Source: Ptychodera flava (lineage: Eukaryota; Hemichordata; Enteropneusta; Ptychoderidae). From it: a stretch of 64,000 nt of DNA. This document shows positions 50,501-60,861 of this stretch, one piece after another. The notes beneath the pieces were generated by a model that was not told where the DNA came from, did no database searches, and saw only the letters and a program-made list of their open reading frames with translations. The translations under genes and the position numbers were made by a program. Location of the stretch: contig NC_091947.1 in the NCBI RefSeq assembly GCF_041260155.1, forward strand, positions 27,241,615 to 27,305,614, in the 5' to 3' direction. Within the stretch, counting starts at the first letter, position 1. The number at the start of each line of letters is the position of its first letter.

Positions 50501-53500
50501 TATATATTAAAATACGAACAATATTATTGAAAATAATATTTAATTTTAGTAAAGAACCTTTCTCGCAGTCGTCGAAACCTCATTTTACAAATCATGAACT
50601 TCGGTCAACTTTTATTGAATATGATGTAAACGTGAGTCATGAATACATTTCGCGTCACAGCGAGGCCTTTCTTCATTGAAATGACAACAGCAGCCAAAAA
50701 ATAAATATGCAAGTCCCCTAAACAGCTGTTATACCAGCTCTCAGTACAGCTAGGTCAAAGTTCGACACCCTTTCACAAACAAGTTGGAGATATACATGAT
50801 AACCTGCCTTACCAAAAGACCATTTTCTCTTTTATGTACTTCACTAGCCTACTCAACTACCGATTGTTAATTCATACTGATTTGTACTGTACAAGATGAT
50901 TTCTATATTTCCTCTGATTATTCATAGTCTATCATCGCTCACCCTAAATAACCTATCCTGAATAATGTAAGACGTATGTTGTTATAAATAAACGGGAACT
51001 TTACAGGAACATTTTATGTTCAGAACTTCGTGGCAACATAGCATGCATGTTCATCCGCGGGTCTCTTAATTATACAAACTTCTAATGCTGATAATATCAA
51101 GCACTCGATGAAAATAACGGATTATATTTTCAGCAGGATTGCAAAAAAAAATCGCTCTTTCTAGAAAAAATGTTGGAAATTGATTTCTTTGCAGTCAACC
51201 AGTTTGACAAGTTTCTTTCTCACAGCAGATAGTAGGGAAAAAATCATATGGCTAAATTTTCACCATATTCCCGAGAGACAATTTGCAAGAAGTCCGGCCG
51301 ACGGCCATGGAGTAGATTTGCTCTCTCTTTACCAGTCTGCCGAGGGCTATAGGAGATAACCCCATGTGGTGAGGAGATGGCAGTTTGGAGCATTTGTAAT
51401 GCACAGAGGCTGAGTTTGCTGTGTTTTGAAAAGGGGAAAAGTCGAGTGGATTGTCAGTTGGAAAACATCTTTCGACATACTTTCTCAAGTTATGCTTTAT
51501 TTCTGCCAATGGTTTTAGAGACGTAATAGCCGATTTGAAGTAAAGTAGAAGAAGTAATGACGCTCTGATCTTTATAATTTATCAATCGCGAATGTTTGTG
51601 TAGCGTGCAGCGTGCGAATGTTTGTTGTATCCTTTGGCAGCATGATTAGATAGCGAAAGTGCCGACATTTGAACCTTTGAAGCGGCATATACAACTCACA
51701 ACATATAGTTATGAAATTTGCCGGACTTGTCCCTGTTTATCAACCTTGCCAGCGTTTTATGTGGGTTAATGTATCAGAAATACAACCTGGCAATAGACTA
51801 ATTATAACATTAGAATGAAATTCACATCAAGAATCCTTCACTTATCACACAGTTTTCAGTTTACTTTCTCTACCCTCCCGTATTGATTTAGCAGTCAGTG
51901 CCTCATCACGGGGCGGCAAAAAGGGCGCCCTCAATGTCAAGAATTACACCTCAAATATTTGAAAATTATCACCAATTTTCAGCATTTTCTCCTTTGGATC
52001 TTACCAGAGTCCGTTCAAAAGTCACCAGGGTTGTACATTAAACAGAACAAAAGGCATCAGTAGCGTTTCTGCCTCTCTTAAGGCTTTAAATCCGGCGGAG
52101 GAAGAAGAAAAGCTGTAACTAACCCACTTTTGCTGTAACGGTCAAAATTGACATCGATTTGACCAGTGAAAGGGGTTTTGGAGAGAAAGTGTTAGCAGGT
52201 CACTTTTAAGGGAGATTCACGAATGGTTTACGTGGGGGTAGCTTTTCGCCTCAAATGCAAACCTCTCGTTGCTTGAAATCCTGAGCACTGACGTAAAAAA
52301 GAAAATGAAATCCCTTTTCAATAAGATCTTTCATACGCATCTGAATCACAGTTTCATATCCGTTCCCGTGGTGTATCTATATTAAAATACGAACAATATT
52401 TATGAAAATAATATTTATTTTTAGCAAAGAAACTTTCTTGCAGCCGTCGAAACCTCATTTTACAAATCATGAACTTCTGTCAACTTTTATTGAATATGAT
52501 GTAAACGTGAGTCATGAATACATTTCGCGTCACAGCGAGGCATTTCTTCATTGAAATGACAACAGCAGCCAAAAAAAATGCGTATGCAAGTCCCCTGAAC
52601 AGGTGTTATACCAGCTTTCAGTACAGCCAGGTCAAAGTTCGACACCCTTTTACAAGCAAGTGGAGATATACATGATAACCTGCCTTACCAAAAGCCCATT
52701 TTCTCTTTATGTACTTCACTAGCCTACTCAACTACCGATTGTTAATTCATACTGATTTGTACTGTACAAGATGATTTCTATATTTCCTCTGATTATTCAT
52801 AGTCTATCATCGCTCACCTTAAATAACCTAGCCTGACTAATGTAAGACGTATGTTGTTATAAATAAACGGGAACTTTACAGGAACATTTTATGTTCAGAA
52901 CTTCGTGGCAACATATAGCATGCATGTTCATCCGCGGGTCTCTTAATTATACAAACTTCTAATGCTGATAATATCAAGCACTCGATGAAAATAACGGATT
53001 ATATTTTTCAGCAGGATTGCAAAAAAATTCGTTCTTTCTAGAAAAATGTTGGAAATTGATTTCTTTGCAGTCAACCATTTGAGAAGTGTCTTTCTCACAG
53101 CAGATAGTAGGGAAAAATCATATGGCTAAATTTTCACCATATTCCCGAGAGACAATTTGCAAGAAGTCCGGCCGACGGCCATGGAGTAGATTTGCTCTCT
53201 CTTTACCAGTCTGCCGAGGGCTATAGGAGATAACCCCATGTGGTGAGGAGATGGCAGTTTGGAGCATTTGTAATGCACAGAGGCTGAGTTTGCTGTGTTT
53301 TGAAAAGGGGAAAAGTCGAGTGGATTGTCAGTTGGAAAACATCTTTCGATACTTTCTCAAGTTATGCATTATTTCTGCAATGATTTTAGAGACGTAATAG
53401 CCGATTTGAAGTAAAGTAGAAGAAGTAATGACGCTCTGATCTTTATAATTTATCAATCGCGAATGTTTGTGTAGCGTGCAGCGTGCGAATGTTTGTTGTA

Positions 53501-55126
53501 TCCTTTGGCAGCATGATTAGATAGCGAAAGTGCCGACATTTGAACCTTTGAAGCGGCATATACAACTCACAACATATAGTTATGAAATTTGCCGGACTTG
53601 TCCCTGTTTATCAACCTTGCCAGCGTTTTATGTGGGTTAATGTATCAGAAATACAACCTGGCAATAGACTAATTATAACATTAGAATGAAATTCACATCA
53701 AGAATCCTTCACTTATCACACAGTTTTCAGTTTACTTTCTCTACCCTCCCGTATTGATTTAGCAGTCAGTGCCTCATCACGGGGCGGCAAAAAGGGCGCC
53801 CTCAATGTCAAGAATTACACCTCAAATATTTGAAAATTATCACCAATTTTCAGCATTTTCTCCTTTGGATCTTACCAGAGTCCGTTCAAAAGTCACCAGG
53901 GTTGTACATTAAACAGAACAAAAGGCATCAGTAGCGTTTCTGCCTCTCTTAAGGCTTTAAATCCGGCGGAGGAAGAAGAAAAGCTGTAACTAACCCACTT
54001 TTGCTGTAACGGTCAAAATTGACATCGATTTGACCAGTGAAAGGGGTTTTGGAGAGAAAGTGTTAGCAGGTCACTTTTAAGGGAGATTCACGAATGGTTT
54101 ACGTGGGGGTAGCTTTTCGTCTCAAATGCAAACCTCTCGTTGCTTGAAATCCTGAGCACTGACGTAAAAAGAAAATGAAATCCCTTTTCAATAAGATCTT
54201 TCATACGCATCTGAATCACAGTTTCACATCCGTTCCCGTGGTGTATCTATATTAAAATACGAACAATATTATTGAAAATAATATTTAATTTTAGTAAAGA
54301 ACCTTTCTTGCAGCCGTCGAAACCTCATTTTACAAATCATGAACTTCGGTCAACTTTTATTGAATATGATGTAAACGTGAGTCATGAATACATTTCGCGT
54401 CACAGCGAGCCATTTCTTCATTGAAATGACAACAGCAGCCAAAAAAAATGCATATGCAAGTCCCCTGAACAGGTGTTATACCAGCTTTCAGTACAGCCAG
54501 GTCAAAGTTCGACACCCTTTCACAAACAAGTGGAGATATACATGATAACCTGCCTTACCAAAAGCCCATTTTCTCTTTTATGTACTTCACTAGCCTACTC
54601 AACTACCGATTGTTAATTCATACTGATTTGTACTGTACAAGATGATTTCTATATTTCCTCTGATTATTCATAGTCTATCATCGCTCACCTTAAATAACCT
54701 AGCCTGACTAACGTAAGACGTATGTTGTTATAAATAAACGGGAACTTTACAGGAACATTTTATGTTCAGAACTTCGTGGCAACATAGCATGCATGTTCAT
54801 CCGCGGGTCTCTTAATTATACAAACTTCTAATGCTGATAATATCAAGCACTCGATGAAAATAACGGATTATATTTTTCAGCAGGCTTGCAAAAAAAATCG
54901 CTCTTTCTAGAAAAAATGTTGGAAATTGATTTCTTTGCAGTCAACCAGTTTGACAAGTTTCTTTCTAACAGCAGATAGTAGGGAAAAAATCATATGGCCA
55001 AATTTTCACCATATTCCCGAGAGACAATTTGTACAAGAAGTCCGGCCGACGGCCATGGAGTAGATTTGCTCTCTCTTTACCAGTCTGCCGAGGGCTATAG
55101 GAGATAACCCCTTGTGGTGATGAGAT
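44576..55126. repeat. Satellite array of ~1.88 kb units, about 5.6 copies
   Basis: The landmark GTCCGGCCGACGGCCATGG recurs at about 45189, 47288, 49417, 51292, 53166 and 55040, giving spacings of about 2099, 2129, 1875, 1874 and 1874. The two longer units each hold an extra ~230-243 bp direct duplication (around 46430-46880 and 48548-49000) with CTTCATTGAAATGACAACAG. The last units are almost identical; the first are more diverged. Each unit has a TTATAAATAAACGGGAAC box and a GAGGAAGAAGAAAAG stretch. No family or RNA gene is recognised. Confidence 0.92.
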
Positions 55127-55738
55127 CAGGTGCCGCCAACTGGTAGATTTCATCAGTTTCGCAAAATCATCACAAAACATGTTTTGAAGGCTGATATACC
55201 GATTTTACTTTTTTTTGACCTTGACCTAAAATGTGGAGGGGAAATTAGAGCTGTTCGTAACTGCCCTCCCACTAGCATACACGGGAAACATGCCCCCCCC
55301 CCACTGAATTTTGACGCCCACTGCCCTCCAGTATCTATGGTCTGCTCCCCACAACAATTCATGCTCCCCACTACCCCCTCCCCATTACTGAAATTCCCCA
55401 TTGCCCATGCACTTAATGTCCTCTAGGCAATCAAAGACAGCGCAAAACCTTGAAAGCAGCTAGTACTATACCTTAGAACATTGCGCCCCTCTAAGTTAGG
55501 CGCTTATATCTCCTCACAAGTTCTATCAAGCACGACTTTCCCCTCCCTTTCCGTATTTTCCGTTACCCACGGTCAAAAATTTTCTCCCCGCCCACTGAAA
55601 AAAAATGAAATTTCTTCCCGCCCACAGTAAATACTGACTTTTTCTCCCCGCCCGCTGATTAGTTTTGAAATTTGCCCGCCCGCTGAAAATTTGCGCACGA
55701 ACACCTTTCTGCACGAACAGCTTAGTTGGCGGCACCTG
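55127..55738 (-). mobile_element. GC-box MITE, inverted complete copy within the composite
   Basis: Starts CAGGTGCCGCCAACTGGTAG and ends AGCTTAGTTGGCGGCACCTG; its reverse complement aligns end to end with 56674-57295. It has repeated CCCCGCCCACTGAAAA-type motifs. The two flanks show no matching target duplication, so it probably did not insert here by simple transposition. Confidence 0.85.
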
Positions 55739-55826
55739 CATCATATTCAATAAAAGTTTACCGAAGTTCATGATTTCTAAAATGAGGTTTTGACGGCTGC
55801 AAGAAAGGTTCTTTACTAAAAATATG
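55739..55826 (-). repeat. Inverted fragment of the satellite unit
   Basis: CATCATATTCAATAAAAGTT through TTCTTTACTAAAAATA is the reverse complement of unit sequence at about 48405-48495. It sits between the inverted MITE and the right edge of the composite. Confidence 0.8.
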
Positions 55827-55876
55827 ATGATTTTGCGAAACTGATGAAATCTACCAGTTGGCGGCACCTGAAGAAT

Positions 55877-55919
55877 ACGATGGTTCAACCGGGCTCGAAC
55901 CCACAACGCATTGCACCCA
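55877..55919 (-). repeat. Possible tRNA-derived SINE fragment
   Basis: Reverse complement contains GTGGGTTCGAGCCC, which fits a tRNA T-arm/Pol III B box, followed by GGTTGAACCATCGTATT. The paralogous site near 24478 lacks this segment. It is too short for a tRNA and no A box is seen. Confidence 0.35.
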
Positions 55920-56673
55920 AGAAAATATCCTTGAATGTACCTGTACATCAAATTTAAAACCATTTTAGGTAGGTGATATCTCATTATTATAAAAATTACC
56001 ATTCGCAGTTTTCAAAATTTTAATTTCATTCATTTATTATGAATTCAACGACCTGTTAGAACCTTCAAATCACGTTTCAAAGCAATCCTGTTCAGTGATT
56101 GTTTTTGAGAAGGAAATGTTGAGCTGTAAGGACCTGCAAAGCAAATTGAAAAGTAATCTAACGACTAGTTTCTAAGAAGATAAATATTTTGTCCCAAGGG
56201 GCACAAGTGAAACAAAGTCAATAAAATATATACAGTATTGCTGGAAACAAGATATCGATTTATATCTCCCTAAGGTACCTACAAATCAAAAGAAAAACAG
56301 ATTGTTTTAACCAAAATGCAAAATTGAGGATTTTCCAATGAATTTACTCATACGTCACGTTTGAATTTTCAGAAACTGCCACTGTGTTCAATACTTAACG
56401 GTCCCCGAGTCGCAGTATGACTGTGGTGGATTAAATTATGCGTCTCGGATACTTCAATGGTTTACAAGTCATGCACACAACTCTCGATGGCTTATAATGA
56501 TGCTTTGTACTCTTGGTGTGACTGTGTGTTAAAGTGTATGACAACGCAAAAGTAAAAATGTTATTATCTATTTACTTTCGTGTTGTAGGGTAAGGAAAGA
56601 CAGTACTGTTCCCGTCTTGCTTCTGTGCTTTCCGATATACATTGCACAGTAATGCGTAATACTCTTTGATTTT

Positions 56674-57295
56674 CAGGTGCCGCCAACTAAGCTGTTCGTG
56701 CAAAAAGGTGTTCGTGCGCAATTTTTCAGCGGGCGGGCAAATTTCAAAACTAATCAGCGGGCGGGGAGAAAAAGTCAGTATTTACTGTGGGCGGGGAAGA
56801 AATTTCATTTTTTCAGTGGGCGGGGAGAAAATTTTTGACAGTGGGTAACGGAAAATACGGAGAGGGGGGGAAAGTCGTGCTTGATAGAACTTGTGGGGAG
56901 ATATAAGCGCCTAACTTAGAGGGGCGCAATGTTCTAAGGTATAGTACTAGCTGCTTTCAAGGTTTTGCGCTGTCTTTGATTGCCTAGAGGACATTAAGTG
57001 GGCAATGGGGAATGTCAGTAGTGGGGAGAGGGCAGTGGCTGCAGTGGGGAGCATGAATTGTTGTGGGGAGTGGGGAGCGGGCAGACCATAGATACTGGAG
57101 GGCAGTGGGCGTCAAAATTCAGGGGGGGGGGATTTTCCCCGTGTATGCTAGTGGGAGGGCAGTTACGAACAGCTCTAATTTCCCCTCCAAATTTTAGGTC
57201 AAGGTAAAAAAAAGTAAAATCGGTATATCAGCCTTCAAATCATGTTTTGTGATGATTTTGCGAAACTGATGAAATCTACCAGTTGGCGCCACCTG
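56674..57295 (+). mobile_element. GC-box MITE, complete copy, 622 bp with GATTTT target duplication
   Basis: Inverted ends CAGGTGCCGCCAACT and AGTTGGCGCCACCTG. GATTTT occurs at 56668-56673 and 57296-57301, while the paralogous empty site near 25612-25627 has it once (CTTTGATTTTGTTGC). The first 160 bp repeat GGGCGGGGAGAAA-like motifs about five times; the middle has GTGGGGAG repeats. No coding capacity. CAGG-type ends and a 6 bp duplication could fit a hAT-type element, but the superfamily is unproven. Confidence 0.85.
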
Positions 57296-58135
57296 GATTT
57301 TGTTGCGGTTCACACTGTTTTCTGAAAGATCTAAGCCCTCAAATATGAAGAGAACTGGTCAAGACGGACAACTGATCTTTCCTGCAGCGTAGAGTTTTAA
57401 AACATTCCAGTTTAGAAATTACTTTTCGGTTGTATGAAGGGAAAACGTTTGGTTGCTGACTAAGCAATGAAGATTCACAGTAATATGATCAACGGCCCTT
57501 GTGAAACTGCCGAGTCAGCATTTTCGCAGCTTTAAGTTTTGTAGTACATCTTGCTACTTGATATTGACAGCTAGCACAGTGACACCCCTTTAGAATATTT
57601 TTTTTTAAATGACTTCTCCTTCAGAATCTTTTGTGAAATGTTCAAGAACGTGACAATAAAACAGCAATGTTTTTCTTGCATTTCCAGATGCAAACCAATG
57701 GAATTGACCGATACTGCACGACTCATGGGTGCAGTCTGGTTCCCTTACCAATTTCCACCGCTTTCTGCGCTTTGCTTCAAAAAAGGGTTCGAAAAAAGCA
57801 GGAATTTTGACAAGCTTCTGGTCATTCAGCGTCATACTGTTTATTGAATCCATAGAGAACTTTATAATCTGGATGTTGTTCTGTTTTTGTTGTCATTTGC
57901 TAATAAAAATAAGAACACAAATGTGTTGTTACTATTGCTCAGATCATATTGAGATCGTTGCAAATAATGTAAAGACATCATGTTATTACGAAGCTTCAAT
58001 GGCTATAAGTACCGTTGACGGCAATTATTGAGTACAGGACCGACCGTTACATTTCTTCCTATATATTACACAGAACGAATTTTGGCTTGTTTCCCTTTAC
58101 TTCTCTTTGCAATAATTAACAGCCAGGAGAAGCAG

Positions 58136-58883
58136 ACAGAACCAAACCTAAACCATAATGCGGATCGTAGCATCTGTTCCTTTGATTTCTCTGTGTAGTT
58201 GGGCCTGAAAAAACTTTTTTGTCGACTACGCACTCAGCATGATGGTTCAAGTCGATCGAATATGACAGCCTGTTTAGCCCCTCTTTTTAATTATGTTTGT
58301 TTTATTTGTGGTTTTAAAAGGACAGTCCCCCAATCCGTGGCACAACGCGTCCAACGGTTTTCCTTTAACCTCACATTTAAATGTAAAATGGGATAAGGAC
58401 ACCTTTTTTATGTTTTTCATTCAAACGTTATCGAAATGTGATAAGTCTATGAGCCCGTTTTCATTACATGGCTACTCATAAGTATGCGTGTTCTATCCAA
58501 AGTAAATGAACTGTACGCTCACATAATCAGTGGTCACTGATGGGCGCCCTCTGCCGATTGTTTTGATTTTTTTTTCTGGCAGCCCACATCAAGTTGCGGG
58601 ACAGGGAAATACGTTCTTTGCCGTAGAATTACGATTTACATAAGTTCCTTTGTGAGCCTTTCTGCCCAAAACGAAGCAACGTGTCGCACGCGGTAAAACT
58701 TGGAGTACACCGTAAATGCATGTTGACTCAATGTCTATACGAAACAGAATGTAAGCTTACTTATTGATCAATCCATCCATGATCGTGCATTAGCTTGAAA
58801 AAAGCCCAAAGTAATTGAAACTGTCCATGTCTGCGAGGCCATTGCATGTTACAAGAAGGAACTCAGGCTATCTTGTTTTTGGC
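58136..58883. other. No gene seen
   Basis: Beyond the end of the segmental duplication. Two overlapping short ORFs (58199-58481) have no recognisable domain. Confidence 0.4.
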
Positions 58884-58919
58884 AACCACCACCACCACCA
58901 CCACCACCACCACCACCAT
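58884..58919. repeat. ACC trinucleotide microsatellite
   Basis: Twelve ACC/CAC units; a poly-Thr ORF runs through it. Confidence 0.95.
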
Positions 58920-59164
58920 CTACAATATCGTCATCATTCATCACATTGCTTTGTTTAGCTATTTATCTGTCGATGTACAGTATAGACCAGACAACAAAAT
59001 ATCATATGGTAGAATTGCGCAAAACAAGCGAGTGATTGAAACAAGGTAATGAAATATACAAAGACGCCAACGCTTGCTCATATCAAGGGTTGCACAATAA
59101 CTAGGACATAAATTATACTGGTACATAATAATCCAGACTTAGTTAAATGTTGATTATCAACTAA

Positions 59165-59957
59165 TCTGGGAAGTCGTGACATAATTTATTTTATTTATTT
59201 ACACTTTTAATGAGCGTCCGAGTTACTCAAATGAGTAATTTTCACCGGGGCTCGATAATTAACAAGTCACAAAACTGGTAAGAATAAATAAATAAGATTA
59301 CAGCGGAATGTTCTTTGTTATATATTCTTTCAGAAGCACCTTGAAATTTCCAATAGTCGAAGCTAATCTAATATCATTTGGCAGTGAATTCCATAATTTA
59401 GTTGCACGATAATGAAAACTCCGTTGTCCAATATTTAAAGCAGATTTCGGAATATAACAATCCTGTCGAGAAACCGAGCGCGTTTGATAATAATGGACAT
59501 TACTCTGAAAGACAAATAAATTCGACAGATAATGTGGAGCACTGCCAGTCATACACCTGAAAGTTAACATTGCCATAAAGTATACAATTCTTTGTCTAAC
59601 AGACATGACATTTAACGAAGAAAACAAACTGACTGAAGGGTAATCATTAGGCAATTCAAACAGAATACGTAACGCTCTCTTTTGTAATATGAAAATTTTG
59701 TCAAGATTTTTTGCTGTGGTATTTCCCCATACAACACAACAATAGTCAATAGTGCTCTGAATTAATCCATAATACAAAACAAGACGATGGTTCATCGGAA
59801 TAAATCTTAACAAAAGACTTATTCTCTTACTAATAGTCTTACAAAGAAATTCTATATGGTCGTTCCATATTTTTAAGAAATAGAAATTCAAGATGTCGTT
59901 CCTTTGTCTTTCGATTGTGATATTTACAAACGTAAATACGCTCGGGTGTCTTATCAA
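59165..59957 (-). pseudogene. 5'-truncated LINE, reverse transcriptase C-terminal region and 3' tail
   Basis: An open frame of up to 219 codons (59957 down to stop at 59298) carries the conserved C-terminal block of CR1/Jockey-type LINE polyproteins: WNDHIEFLCKTISKRISLL, LVLYYGLIQSTIDYCCVVWG, LQKRALRI, MSVRQRIVYFMAMLTF, YQTRS and ATKLWNSLP. The catalytic core is missing and similarity fades above about 59900. Past the stop, a short 3' UTR ends in a TAAATAAATAAAATAAAT-like tail near 59180-59195. It is a dead 5' truncation, but its remaining frame is unbroken, so the insertion is fairly young. It is unrelated in position and state to the decayed LINE at 22.6 kb. Confidence 0.82.
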
Positions 59958-60861
59958 GGAGCTTTTTAAGTTACTATGGTCGGACTTTCTGCACTCATCT
60001 TAAAACAAGGAGAGTGATACTTCCGAAGACATTAGTGACACGTGCCATGGAGCTAAAAAGACGTACCAGGGATTAGAAGTGATCTCGACGGGCTATCCAG
60101 ACAAGTCTAGAGTAAGTTGATTTCAGATTCAAACATTTGTTTGATTGAATTCAACATTTTTGGCGTCAGCACGCGGGATTATACCGAACGATTTCGATCA
60201 CCGTGGTCTGCTATCATTTGTACGAGGTTGCTGTCGTTCAGACTCATGCATAATACTGATAATAGTTGGGTCCTATTAAACAATATTACTCGCCAACTGA
60301 AATACACTGAGTTGTTCATCTTTTTTCTTGTAAATTTTTGTCAGTTTATCAAATTATCCCTAATTCTCTCTTGCAAGTGTCAATGCCTTTTCTTTCCCGA
60401 TTTAATAGATATTTACTGTACTGAACTGTCAACATCAATGTTGTACATCTGCCGCATATCTGTGATAAGCAATTTCTCGCCTTAGGATCTTATGACTGGA
60501 CTGATTGGCTGACAGTGTATGCAAAGTACGTATTATCATGCAAATTTATTGTTATGCAAACTATCGCCATTTTCTTGCAAGGAGTAAAGGGGTTGACACG
60601 GGTGTGTGTTGTTGTGGCAGGCTCAATTAGTAATTTTTGCCCACTTCACGTTTTTCTGAAATATGATTTGCGACCACAACATGAGGACATTGGAATAGAT
60701 TGTTTTACGTGTACTCCTGCATCAACCGTTGGCGCTAACGATTGTTTTGCCATGTTCCATGATCGCTCTGTCACCTGAAGAGAAAGCGGAAGCGCCTGTA
60801 CAGTGTAGGAGGCGGTTTGGCGTCGAGACGTGCAGGACAGAATCAGGTCGTGTGTACGACG
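59958..60861. other. 5' flank of the GPCR gene, no second gene seen
   Basis: It contains a 122-codon ORF (60117-60485) with no recognisable domain and biased codons; I do not call it. The last ~80 bp are GC-richer and probably part of the GPCR 5' UTR. Confidence 0.45.

Larger units (their letters stand above)
44273..55870. mobile_element. 11.6 kb composite with MITE ends, carrying a satellite array
   Basis: The left edge is CAGGTGCCGCCAACTAAGCT and the right edge is CTACCAGTTGGCGGCACCTG, the two distinct ends of the short MITE seen complete at 56674-57295. MITE sequence continues inward for 303 bp on the left (to 44575) and about 44 bp on the right. Between lie the tandem array (44576-55126), an inverted complete MITE (55127-55738) and an inverted array fragment (55739-55826). 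The 6-mers AAAAAT (44267-44272) and AAGAAT (55871-55876) flank it, near-identical target duplications. The paralogous site at about 24470 lacks it. Movement as one unit is inference. Confidence 0.6.
43740..58135. repeat. Segmental duplication, flank block copy 2
   Basis: Homologous to 21646-26455 after removing insertions. Pieces are about 43740-44272, 55920-56673 and 57296-58135. Most of its length is later insertion, mainly the 44273-55870 composite. Confidence 0.85.

Noticed and set aside
44576..55126. CRISPR-like array or rDNA spacer
   Set aside because: Units are ~1.9 kb with no short repeat/spacer pattern, and no rRNA sequence is recognisable.
55877..55919. tRNA gene
   Set aside because: Only a T-arm-like segment is present; no acceptor stem, D-arm or anticodon arm. 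Kept only as a possible SINE fragment.
59298..59957. 219-codon ORF as a host gene
   Set aside because: It is the C-terminal part of a LINE reverse transcriptase polyprotein with a retrotransposon-like 3' tail.
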